NCBI GenBank assembly: GCA_031769625.1
Contig: JAUIMM010000188.1
Span: 7,358,501-7,422,500, forward strand
Direction: 5' to 3'
Length of the DNA: 64,000 nt
DNA from: Taudactylus pleione
Lineage: Eukaryota > Chordata > Amphibia > Anura > Myobatrachidae
In this document: one piece after another, positions 23,431 through 31,654 of the stretch
How positions within the stretch are numbered: the stretch's first letter is position 1
How the letters are laid out: every line of letters starts with the position of its first letter
Notes under the pieces: generated by a model
The model's input: only the letters and a program-made list of their open reading frames with translations
Told to the model about the DNA's origin: nothing
The model's database searches: none
Position numbers and translations under genes: made by a program

Positions 23431-24140
23431 ACCCCTTTCAGACATACCAAGAATTCCGGGAATTTGGCCTGCCTCAGCCAAATTACCGGGTAGCCGCGTA
23501 TGTCTGAAAGGTACCTATCCGAGAACACGTTCCCGGGTAGTCGACTCTTCAATGGACCAGGGAATTTCCCGGGACTTAAGTCCCGGGAAATTACCCTGCC
23601 TATGTCTTAATGGTGCTACCCGGGAATTTACTACTCCCGGGCTGCACCAAGCAGCTTTTACATTGGCAGCGCAAAGCGTCCTATAGTACGCTCAGTGCTG
23701 TCACTCACTCCCCCCCCCCCCCCCCCCGCGCCGCTGGCTGTGTTGCTGTAGATTGAGTCAGCGACACAGGACCCCAGCCAGATGCCGGGGGCACCCGCCT
23801 GTGCTGGAGACCGCCGACTGGTCTCAGCCATAGCGGGCCACCCGCACTCCCGCTGGACCACCAGGGCAATAAAACAAATTGAAAAAAATGAAAAAAAATG
23901 CTGCATTTTGATTGGTCGGCTGCCTGCTGCACTTTGATGACATCAGTGGCAGCTGGAGAGGGGATAGGCTAGGAGGGTCAGACAGCAGCAGCAGGGGAGA
24001 TATGAAAAACCTGGCTTATGTCTAAAATGAGTCTACCAGGGAATTTTCCGGGTAAACACTGCAGTGTGAAAGGGGGGTCTCGAGCAAATACCCGGGATTT
24101 TGCACAGGAGAAATTCCCGGGTCGTATGTCTGAAAGGGGT
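23431..24140. mobile_element. MITE with CCCCTTTCAGACATA termini inside DIRS copy A
   Basis: Left ACCCCTTTCAGACATACC, right GTATGTCTGAAAGGGGT. It is GC-rich with many CCCGGGAA/TTCCCGGG palindromes and a C-run near 23709-23727. It sits between the internal complementary region and the right terminal repeat and shares termini with 7115-7850. Confidence 0.85.
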
Positions 24141-24224
24141 ATGATTCCCTCTTCGTTTTTCTTGTGTACATTGTACTTCCTTCTCCACTTTCCGTTGCCG
24201 TTAGGCTTGTTTACAAACTGAATG

Positions 24225-24396
24225 GCTGGGGGCGGGGTATGTAGGGAGGAGGCCCTATGCATGCTGGGAGCTTGACAAGCTGTAGCTGTTTGGTGCAATG
24301 GATCACTCCAACTAAATACCCTATGGTGTCCCTGTGGACCCTATGGACCTCGCAGAAAAAGAGTTAACAAAGGTATATTCTACCAGAACTCTTATT
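24225..24396 (-). repeat. Right inverted terminal repeat of DIRS copy A
   Basis: GGGGGCGGGGTATGTAGGGA, CATGCTGGGAGCTTGACAAG and GTGCAATGGATCACTCCAAC mirror the left repeat. It ends with the extension ACTCTTATT that joins the internal complementary region. Confidence 0.8.
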
Positions 24397-25596
24397 GTCT
24401 GGTTGTTTTTGTAAAAAGATAAAATTGTGCCACCGTCGCTTTCAGCAGATTATACATCTAATGAGTGTTGCAGAAGGTAATTACTGCACACTAGCAGCTG
24501 TTGTTACTGGTCTCATGACTGCTGTCTCTTGATGTTACCATTTTTCTTCAGTAATCTGGGCAGCATGTGAATACCTTGTCTGCTCCCACCCCTGCACTGA
24601 ACATACTTGTCGTAGTTAGTGGTTGTGAGCCAAACTGCTGGGCTCTAGACTCTACAGGTCCATGCTGGACACTGCTGGGTAATTGTGTCAGAGGACATGA
24701 TCACTGTTGGGTGGGCGTGTTGGCCACTGCTGCCACCTTCTGGAGATGCTGGGTACTGTAGTGTTGGTATAACTATTTTATACATTACTTTCGGCCTGCT
24801 TGCCACAAGTTTCTTCGTACAAAATGACTCCTAATTATTAGAGGGATTTATCATGCACTGCATCTATAATAACTGCAATGCCTGCCTTTCATTCTTATGA
24901 GGTGCTTTTTGCATCTTGGCCAGTGAGGGGTCTATAAAGCGAATACAATGAGATTTCAGCTCTGTGGCTCCTTGGCGGATCCAGGAGCTGTTCCTTTGTG
25001 TGCCCTGTTTGCTTAGGTGTGTTCACATTATCCTTATCGGGTTTATCCCTTTTTATATTTCCATGCACACGTTTAGGTGGATGAAGATAAGAGGATCGCA
25101 TCCTGGTGCGCTGAGTTGCCATGTCTATGTGAGTTGGCACTTGCGTGTGCTGCTGACCAGACAGACCGGCAGCGGAGGGTGTCATAATAGTAATAACTGG
25201 GAGTTGCCAGGGAGCAGGCTGATGATTAGCTGTGAGCTGGGTGTGCACGGTTACTTTGCACATTGTCACTGGAAAAATTGGACAAGGATCTAACACTTTA
25301 TTGTAGTATTGTTCCTGGGAAACTATCCGTGACGGGTGCAGCTGAGTGTGCGGCTCCTCTTTATACACAGAGATTAGCCAAAAATCTTATTTTGTTCCCT
25401 ACTTTTGTGTTTAAAATACCCCCTTTAGTATAAGTCCTATATATGACAGTGGTGGCTAGTGTAATCAGTAAGTTCAGTCTCTGCTGTATAGGAGTGTGCC
25501 ATGAGCCCTGATTTACGTGGGGTTGTGATACCCGGTAGCAACGTTATACTGGGAGCTGGTGTGTGCGACGTGTAGTTTTATTCTCTTAAAGGTATT
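24397..25596. other. dym: Intron 1 DNA between two DIRS copies, nothing recognised
   Basis: No repeat or gene identified. Open frames around 24895-25368 lack any domain. Confidence 0.4.
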
Positions 25597-25750
25597 TTCT
25601 ACTTCAGGGTCCATAGGGTATCCACAGGATACCTTGGGGGTATAGGTGTGACGTCAGTCGCTGGGCACCATAGAGTTAAGCTTTTCAGCCTCCCAGGATG
25701 CACTAGGGTCCCCCTCCTATACCCCGCCCCCGAGCCAAGGCACCTCAGTT
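25597..25750 (+). repeat. Left inverted terminal repeat of DIRS copy B
   Basis: Starts TTCTACTTCAGGGTCC and ends GGCACCTCAGTT. It contains a perfect CRE palindrome TGACGTCA (in GTGTGACGTCAGTCG) and CCCCGCCCCCGAGCC, so it may carry promoter function (inference). It matches 30881-31030 in reverse complement. Confidence 0.92.
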
Positions 25751-26219
25751 TAGTTTGGTGCCCGGCCGGCGTCGGGTGCACCTGTCGGAGTGGGGGCTAG
25801 AAGAGCCCCTGAAGCTTTCTTCAGTGCAGCTGTGGCCAGCCTCCTCTCTGCTCCTCGGCGGCCATCTTCTCCAGAACGCATGGTGAACGCTGCTGGAAGC
25901 GCTGGACGGAAGCATCGTGGTCTGGGTCCCTCCGCATACCTCTCCTCCGCTGTGGCTCAGGTCTATGTATGCAGCGCTGTGTCCTACCAGGCCCTGTGTC
26001 TGTGTAGTTGAGTGATCAGCGCTGTTAGTGCAGGAATTGTTATTTCTCTGCATTGTATGTGACTGTGCTAGCTCTGCCTGTAACTTTTCTTCTCTAAACT
26101 GTCAGCTTTATTACTGTCCCTGTTCTTTCTGCTAAAGCCCTTGCGGTGCGGTGCTGCAGGGTGGTCTCTCGCCTATTTAATACTTAATTGGTGAGAGAGG
26201 TCACATACGTGGTGCCATC

Positions 26220-27677
26220 ATGTCTGAAAGTGATTTTCCCCTCCGGCTACAGTGTACCACGTGCAAAGTACCGTTAGCGGAGGGGGAGGGTAGCGCGGAG
26301 GGCCTTTGCCGGCAGTGTTTGTCCATGGCGCGGCCTATTACGGTTACAGCACCGGTACAGGAGCCGCCCTGGGCTTTCGCTCAGGCGTTAACAGCTTTAG
26401 TGGGCCAGTTAGCTCCGCAGCCTGCGTTTACTCCGATGGGTTTGTCCCAGCAGTCTGTGGTGTCGTCACCCATGCAGGGGTTCCCACGACAATTGGTGGT
26501 ACCCCACAGTCTCCCTATTTCCCCGCTCCCGGGTTCTCAGGAGCCAGCGTGGGTTAACTCCCTGACGAGTTCTGTACAGCACTTGTCGGATGTGTTGCAA
26601 GGGGAGTCTGTGATGCGGCCTCATAAAAGGCCGGTGGCGTCTCTGTCCGCTCCTTATGAGGATGACGAAGGGACGTCTGATGATGGGGAGATTCTGGATC
26701 CTTACGATCAGGAACCTCTCCATACTAAGGACGCTGATGCTAAGTCCAAAGTATATATTCCTGGACTTATTCGGGCGGTCCGCACAGCCTTGGTGATTGA
26801 GGACGAAGTTCCCCCAGCGGCTAAATCTAAGTATGCCTTTTTCAAAGATGTGAAGGGTGATGCCACAGTCTTTCCTCTTTCGGGTCAGTTGGTGGACCAT
26901 TTAGAGGAGGCGTGGAAACAACCTGGCAAAAGATACCAGCCGCAGAGACGCCTGGCGGTGGCTTATCCGTTCGCGGATAATTATTTTGCTAAGTGGGAAT
27001 CCCCTCCACAGGTGGATTCTCACGTGACCCGTCTTGTCCGTAGTGCCACATTGCCGATGCCATCCATGTCCTCCCTTAAGGATGCTACGGACCGCAAGGC
27101 AGAAATCTGCCTGAAGTCCGCTTATTCCCTTGCAGGGGGGGCAGCACGGCCGGCTATGGCCATTTGCTGGGTTGCCAGAGCGATGGAGCGCTGGGCGGAT
27201 TCATTAGAGGCTTCTTTTGAATCCGACTGTCCGGCCGAACAGGCGGAGTTGATTGGCAATCTCCGTGATTCGGCCACCTACATCAACGAGGCGGCTCTAG
27301 ACATTAGTACTCTGGTGTCTAGAATTTCTTCAGCAGCGGTAGCTGCTCGTCGCACCTTGTGGCTGCGATCCTGGAAGGCGGACGCAGATTCCAAGAAAGG
27401 TCTGGAAGCGTTGCCGTTTACCGGAGAAGTTCTCTTCGGTCCGGATCTGGATAAGATTGTGGCCACGCTGGCGGCAGCCAAATCTGCTTGTCTCCCGTCG
27501 GCCGCTGCTCCTTCTGGTTCTGGACCATCGTCCTTTCGGTCATCTAGGGCCCAGGGCAGGCCCAAACCACAGTCGTTTCCTCGACAGGCTGGCCCTAAGA
27601 AATCGGTCAAGCCCCGGAAGCAGGCATGGAGTACCAGACGTCCGGCCCCCAAGCCAGATGACAAGCCTGCGGCCTGA
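26220..27677 (+). CDS. DIRS gag-like protein (485 aa)
   Basis: Putative structural/nucleic-acid-binding protein of the element. ATG at 26220 follows the leader, and the frame is open for 485 codons ending KPAA-stop. Near the N-terminus four cysteines, C12-x2-C15-x14-C30-x2-C33, form a possible zinc-binding knuckle. An acidic segment lies around residues 145-165 (EDDEGTSDDGEILD). The C-terminal half is conserved in the other two DIRS copies (SSAAVAARRTLWLRSW, GEVLFGPDLDKI), and the last about 50 residues are basic and proline-rich. The family match rests on position and on the paralogues here. It overlaps the next ORF start (ATG 27658) by 20 nt. Confidence 0.88.
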   Translation: MSESDFPLRLQCTTCKVPLAEGEGSAEGLCRQCLSMARPITVTAPVQEPPWAFAQALTALVGQLAPQPAFTPMGLSQQSVVSSPMQGFPRQLVVPHSLPISPLPGSQEPAWVNSLTSSVQHLSDVLQGESVMRPHKRPVASLSAPYEDDEGTSDDGEILDPYDQEPLHTKDADAKSKVYIPGLIRAVRTALVIEDEVPPAAKSKYAFFKDVKGDATVFPLSGQLVDHLEEAWKQPGKRYQPQRRLAVAYPFADNYFAKWESPPQVDSHVTRLVRSATLPMPSMSSLKDATDRKAEICLKSAYSLAGGAARPAMAICWVARAMERWADSLEASFESDCPAEQAELIGNLRDSATYINEAALDISTLVSRISSAAVAARRTLWLRSWKADADSKKGLEALPFTGEVLFGPDLDKIVATLAAAKSACLPSAAAPSGSGPSSFRSSRAQGRPKPQSFPRQAGPKKSVKPRKQAWSTRRPAPKPDDKPAA

Positions 27678-29584
27678 CGGTCCGGGCCTCCCTTTGGGGG
27701 ATCCCAGGGTGGGAGGCCGCCTGCTACAGTTCGCCCAGTGTTGGTCGACCACTACGACAGACACTTTGGGTTCTGGAGGTGGTTTCCCACGGATACGCCC
27801 TCTCCTTCCGGCACAGACCCCCGGCTCGCTTCTTCACCACGGGTCTACCATCAGACCGGAACAAGGCTACGGAGCTGCGGAAGGTATTGCACACTATGCT
27901 CCAGGCTGGAGTTATAGTGCCTGTTCCATTCTCCCAGAGGGGCCAGGGTTTCTATTCAAATCTATTTTTGGTACAGAAACCCAATGGGTCATATCGTCCG
28001 ATTCTCAACCTCAAAGCACTCAACAAGTCTTTGCGGGTCCCGAAGTTTCGGATGGAGACCCTACAGTCCATCATTCTGGCGCTGGAACCTGGGGACTACA
28101 TGGTGTCATTGGACATACAGGACGCTTACCTGCATGTCCCTATTCTTTTGCGCCATCAACAGTTCCTCAGGTTTGCAATCCGCAGCGACCACTTCCAGTT
28201 TCGGGCGTTACCTTTTGGCCTGGCAACAGCACCACGTGTTTTCACCAAGGTGATGGCGGTCATGGCGGCTTCTCTGCGGCTGCAGGGAGTCCGCATGTTG
28301 CCGTATTTGGACGACCTGTTATTGGTGGCAGGATCTCCAGAGCTCCTGTTACGCCACTTGGACCTGACCATTGCACTGCTGCAACGGCACGGCTGGCTAA
28401 TCAACTGGCAGAAGTCCACTCTAATCCCGTCTCGGAGGATTCTGCATCTTGGAGCCTTATTGGACTCGGGACAGCAAAGGATCTTCGTGACGGAGGACAA
28501 GATCTCTGCTTTACAGTCAAGGGTGCGCAGTTGTCTGCACAGCCGCCGTGTGTCCTTACACTCGGCGATGAGGTTACTGGGCTCCATGGTGTCGGTGTTC
28601 TACATGGTGGAATACGCCCAGTTTCACTCCAGACCTCTGCAGCACCTGATCCTGTCCAAGTGGAACGGGCTGCCTCAGTCTCTGAAGTCCCAGACGATTG
28701 TGCTCACCCCGGAGGTTCGCCTGTCCCTTGCGTGGTGGTTACAGACGACCCACCTCAACAAGGGACGTCCGTTCTGGGTTCCAAATTGGGTCCTGTTGAC
28801 AACGGACGCCAGTCTTCGGGGCTGGGGAGCAGTTTCGGGTCCACACTTGTTCCAGGGCAGGTGGACGCCGACAGAAGCGGAGCTTCCAATAAATATCTTA
28901 GAACTCCGTGCGGTCTTCAATGCTCTCCAGCAGGCACAGCGGTTTCTCCAGGGTCGCCCGGTGCAGGTCCAGTCGGACAACGCTACCACCGTGGCCTACA
29001 TAAACAGGCAAGGAGGAACTCTCAGTCGGGCGGCTCTCGTAGAGGTCTCTCGGATCCTGGTTTGAGCGGAGCGCAATCTTCCGGCCATATCAGCGGTCTT
29101 CATCCCGGGAGTGCTAAATTGGGAGGCGGACTTTCTAAGTCGCCAGGACGTTCATCCGGGGGAATGGTCCCTGCACCCGGACGTTTTTCAACTACTGGTG
29201 GACAGGTGGGGTCTTCCAGAAATCGACCTCATGGCGTCCCGGCACAACAACAAGTTGCCGGTGTACGGGTCTCGCACAAGAGACGAAGGGGCGTCTCTGG
29301 TGGATGCTCTGTCCGTCCGGTGGACGTTCCGGTTCGCATACCTGTTCCCTCCGGTCTCCCTTCTTCCACGGGTAATCCGGAAATTCAAACAGGAAGGAGG
29401 GACGCTCCTGTTGATAGCTCCCGCGTGGCCCAGACGGCACTGGTTCTCAGACCTTCGGGGTCTGTCCATGGACATTCCTCTGCGGTTGCCGCTACGACCG
29501 GACCTTCTGTCTCAGGGTCCTTGCCTTCACCCGGACCTGACTCGGCTGTCTTTGACGGCGTGGCTGTTGAGACGGCCATGCTGA
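27658..29584 (+). pseudogene. DIRS reverse transcriptase-RNase H-methyltransferase-like ORF with frameshift and in-frame TGA
   Basis: Copies element RNA to DNA and degrades the RNA strand. ATG 27658 overlaps the gag stop. The frame begins DGPGLPLGDPRVGGRLLQF, then an extra T near 27766 moves it to the frame starting VVSHGYALSF (copy A reads straight through here). Numbering from the GTG at 27779, RT motifs are LDIQDAYLHV (D112), ALPFGLATAPRVF and the catalytic YLDD (176-179). RNase H residues are D343 (TDAS), E375 (ELRA), D400 (SDNAT) and, after a TGA at 29063-29065, D451 (ADFLSR). The tail EIDLMASRHNNKLPVY ... FPPV resembles the DIRS N6-adenine-methyltransferase domain with its NPPY-type catalytic motif altered to FPPV, so it is probably inactive. 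It ends overlapping the recombinase start. Confidence 0.88.
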
Positions 29585-30600
29585 GGTCCCGGGGGTTTTC
29601 CAGCTCTGTGGTGCGTACCATGTTACGAGCTCGGAAACCGTCTTCCGCGAGGATATACCATCGCGTGTGGCATACGTTCTTCCAGTGGTGTCGACCAAGA
29701 GGTTATGCACCGCGGGAGTTTCGTCTGTCTCGGATTCTCGCCTTCCTGCAAGCGGGACTAGATCATGGGCTTCGCCTTGCTTCTTTGAAGGTACAGGTTT
29801 CGGCCCTATCTGTCTGGTTTCACCGTAGGATTGCTACAATCCCGGATGTGCGCACCTTTATGCAGGGTGTTCTCCGCATTCAGCCGCCCTTTGTTCCACC
29901 TGTGGCGCCTTGGGATTTGGCTGTGGTCCTGAGGGCTCTCCAAGGACCGCCGTTTGAACCACTGGGCTCAGTGGATCTTAAATGGCTAACAGCTAAGACT
30001 GTTTTCCTTCTGGCCATTGCTTCGGCCAGACGTGTTTCTGAGTTAGGGGCTCTTTCTTGTAGACCCCCTTTCTTGGTTTTTCATGGGAACAGGGCAGTGC
30101 TCCGCACTCGGCCCGAGTTTCTTCCCAAAGTTGTTTCCCAGTTTCATGTTAACGAGGAAATAGTTGTTCCGGCCTTTAACTCACCGGGTCTTTCCCTGGG
30201 TGAGGCCTCTTTGGATGTTGTGCGGGCCTTAAGGACTTATGTTGACCGCACTTCTTCGTTTAGGAAGTCGGACGCTTTGTTTGTCCTCTATGGCTTCCGT
30301 AAAAAGGGTTGGCCTGCTTCAAAGCAAACTTTGGCAGCCTGGATCCGTATGGCTATTTCTGAAGCTTATCTTCATGAAGGCCTACCGGTCCCTCCTTCTC
30401 TGAAGGCTCATTCCACTAGGTCTGTGGGTCCTTCGTGGGCAGCTCGACGTGGTGCCTCGGCAGTTCAGATCTGCAAGGCTGCTACGTGGTCCTCTGTCCA
30501 TACCTCTGTGAGGTATTACAGGTTTGACACCTTCGCCTCTCAGGATGCTTCCTTCGGGCGGCGGATTCTCCTTTCTGCACAGGAGCGTCCCCACCCTTAA
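29578..30600 (+). CDS. DIRS tyrosine recombinase (340 aa)
   Basis: Integrates the circular DNA form through a 3'-phosphotyrosine intermediate, which is why no target duplication is made. Reading from ATG 29578: an N-terminal core-binding part (residues 1-110), then catalytic arginine in ASARRVSEL (about R152), the HSTR box (H278, R281), W304 and the nucleophile in VRYYRFD (Y313 or Y314). All catalytic positions are present and the frame is intact. The same frame stays open upstream to 27457, but that part runs over the RT in another frame and is not needed. The start ATG overlaps the preceding stop as ATGCTGA, which could permit coupled re-initiation (inference). Confidence 0.92.
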   Translation: MLRSRGFSSSVVRTMLRARKPSSARIYHRVWHTFFQWCRPRGYAPREFRLSRILAFLQAGLDHGLRLASLKVQVSALSVWFHRRIATIPDVRTFMQGVLRIQPPFVPPVAPWDLAVVLRALQGPPFEPLGSVDLKWLTAKTVFLLAIASARRVSELGALSCRPPFLVFHGNRAVLRTRPEFLPKVVSQFHVNEEIVVPAFNSPGLSLGEASLDVVRALRTYVDRTSSFRKSDALFVLYGFRKKGWPASKQTLAAWIRMAISEAYLHEGLPVPPSLKAHSTRSVGPSWAARRGASAVQICKAATWSSVHTSVRYYRFDTFASQDASFGRRILLSAQERPHP

Positions 30601-30620
30601 AGGATACTGCTTTGGGACAT

Positions 30621-30735
30621 CCCCAAGGTATCCTGTGGATACCCTATGGACCCTGAAGTAGAAAATATGAGATATGGTAAGAACTTACCCTTGTTATCTC
30701 TATTTCTACGAAGTCCATAGGGTTCCACAGGACTC
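30621..30735 (+). repeat. Internal complementary region of DIRS copy B
   Basis: CCCCAAGGTATCCTGTGGAT through GAAGTAGAA is the reverse complement of the left outer end. AATATGAGATATGGTAAGAA through GGGTTCCACAGGA is the reverse complement of the right outer end. The two abut at about 30664, marking the circle junction. Confidence 0.93.
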
Positions 30736-30880
30736 CCGCCCTGTCGCACCTGTGCTGCAGATGGGCTTTGCTCTGGTCACCGGTTTCCCGTCTCCCTCTG
30801 GTGAGAATGTGATTCTTGTATGTGTCCAGATCTTTTTTCTCTCTCTTCCTTCTCCTCCTCCGGCCTATGGCTTGATAACT

Positions 30881-31070
30881 AACTGAGGTGCCTTGGCTCG
30901 GGGGCGGGGTATAGGAGGGGGACCCTAGTGCATCCTGGGAGGCTGAAAAGCTTAACTCTATGGTGCCCAGCGACTGACGTCACACCTATACCCCCAAGGT
31001 ATCCTGTGGAACCCTATGGACTTCGTAGAAATAGAGATAACAAGGGTAAGTTCTTACCATATCTCATATT
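30881..31070 (-). repeat. Right inverted terminal repeat of DIRS copy B with outer extension
   Basis: 30881-31030 mirrors the left repeat. The outer 40 bp, AGATAACAAGGGTAAGTTC to CTCATATT, is present only on the right and in the internal complementary region, as usual for DIRS. Confidence 0.9.
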
Positions 31071-31086
31071 ATTCAAAGCTGGAAAC

Positions 31087-31646
31087 GGTATTCAATCGGG
31101 AAACCGGCTGACGTAAGCCCGACAGCCGGCTTCCCGATTGCTTTATCCCGGCAAGGATTAAATGACAGGCGTCTAAATCTAGACGCCTGTAATTTTTCCG
31201 GCGCTGGTAGACCGGCGCCCAGCATCCCGATCGAAGGGATGCCGGGCGCCGTGAGCGGACAGCAGTGGGGGGGGGGAGGGTTAGGTTTAGAGCACCCGGG
31301 GGGGACTTAGGGTTAGGCACCCCCCTGGGAGGGTTAGGGCTAGGCAAGGGGAAGGGGGGGTTAGGGTTAGGCACCCCGGGGGGAGGTTAGGGTTAGGCAC
31401 CCCTCTGGGGGACTTAGGTTTAGGCAGCGGGGAAGGGGGGGTTAGGATTAGGCACAAGGGGGGAGGTTAGGGTTAGGCTCCCCTAAGGAGGGTTAGGGGG
31501 GTTAGGTTAGTTTGTACTTACCTAGGGACGATCGGGATTTCCAACGCTGTCAGGCTGCCGCTGCCAGGATCTCTGCATCTGTCAGACTGACGCTGCCGGG
31601 AATCGAACTGCCGGCCATGCGTCAGCCGGTATTTCATACCGATTCC
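31087..31646. mobile_element. GC-rich MITE with 8-9 bp target duplication and GGTTAG-rich core
   Basis: Flanked by CTGGAAAC at 31079-31086 and 31647-31654. Inner ends AAACCGGCTGACG and CGTCAGCCGGTATTT are inverted. The middle (31260-31510) is an irregular series of GGGTTAGG / TTAGGCACCCC motifs. Siblings are at 38819-39249 and 55271-55634. The 8-9 bp duplications suggest a Mutator-like origin. It lies 16 bp from the right end of DIRS copy B. Confidence 0.82.
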
Positions 31647-31654
31647 CTGGAAAC

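Larger units (their letters stand above)
15033..24396 (+). mobile_element. Old, broken DIRS retrotransposon (copy A)
   Basis: DIRS elements replicate by reverse transcription through a circular intermediate and integrate with a tyrosine recombinase. This copy has inverted terminal repeats (about 15033-15180 and 24225-24396; TATATACCCCGCCCCC-AGCC against GGC-TGGGGGCGGGGTAT) and an internal complementary region at 23290-23385. It has no target duplication, as expected for DIRS. Order inside: leader with a nested Tc1 element, 3' part of gag, N-terminal RT, a 2.2-kb insertion, RNase H, methyltransferase-like region, recombinase. Much of gag and about 280 bp of RT are missing, and stops and frameshifts are frequent. 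It is the most decayed of the three copies and lies sense to dym. Confidence 0.88.
25597..31070 (+). mobile_element. Young DIRS retrotransposon (copy B)
   Basis: A 5474-bp element with the complete DIRS layout: left terminal repeat, leader, gag-like ORF, RT-RNase H-methyltransferase-like ORF, tyrosine recombinase ORF, internal complementary region, right terminal repeat. The two terminal repeats are identical over roughly 115 bp of their inner part. The flanks show no target duplication. gag and recombinase are uninterrupted; the middle ORF has one apparent 1-nt insertion near 27766 and one in-frame TGA (29063). This is the freshest mobile element in the window and is sense to dym. Confidence 0.95.

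Noticed and set aside
27457..29577. Upstream 700 codons of the open frame that continues into the recombinase
   Set aside because: It overlaps the well-conserved RT-RNase H frame; the part over the RT has no similarity to anything and is a shadow, except for the first about 35 codons from 27658, which are the true start of the RT ORF.
29578..30600. Phage integrase or prophage
   Set aside because: The tyrosine recombinase is linked to RT-RNase H, gag and DIRS terminal repeats and is a eukaryotic retrotransposon recombinase.
31260..31510. True interstitial telomere (TTAGGG array)
   Set aside because: The motifs are irregular, mixed with GCACCCC, and recur inside a MITE family at two other sites, so they are part of the transposon.
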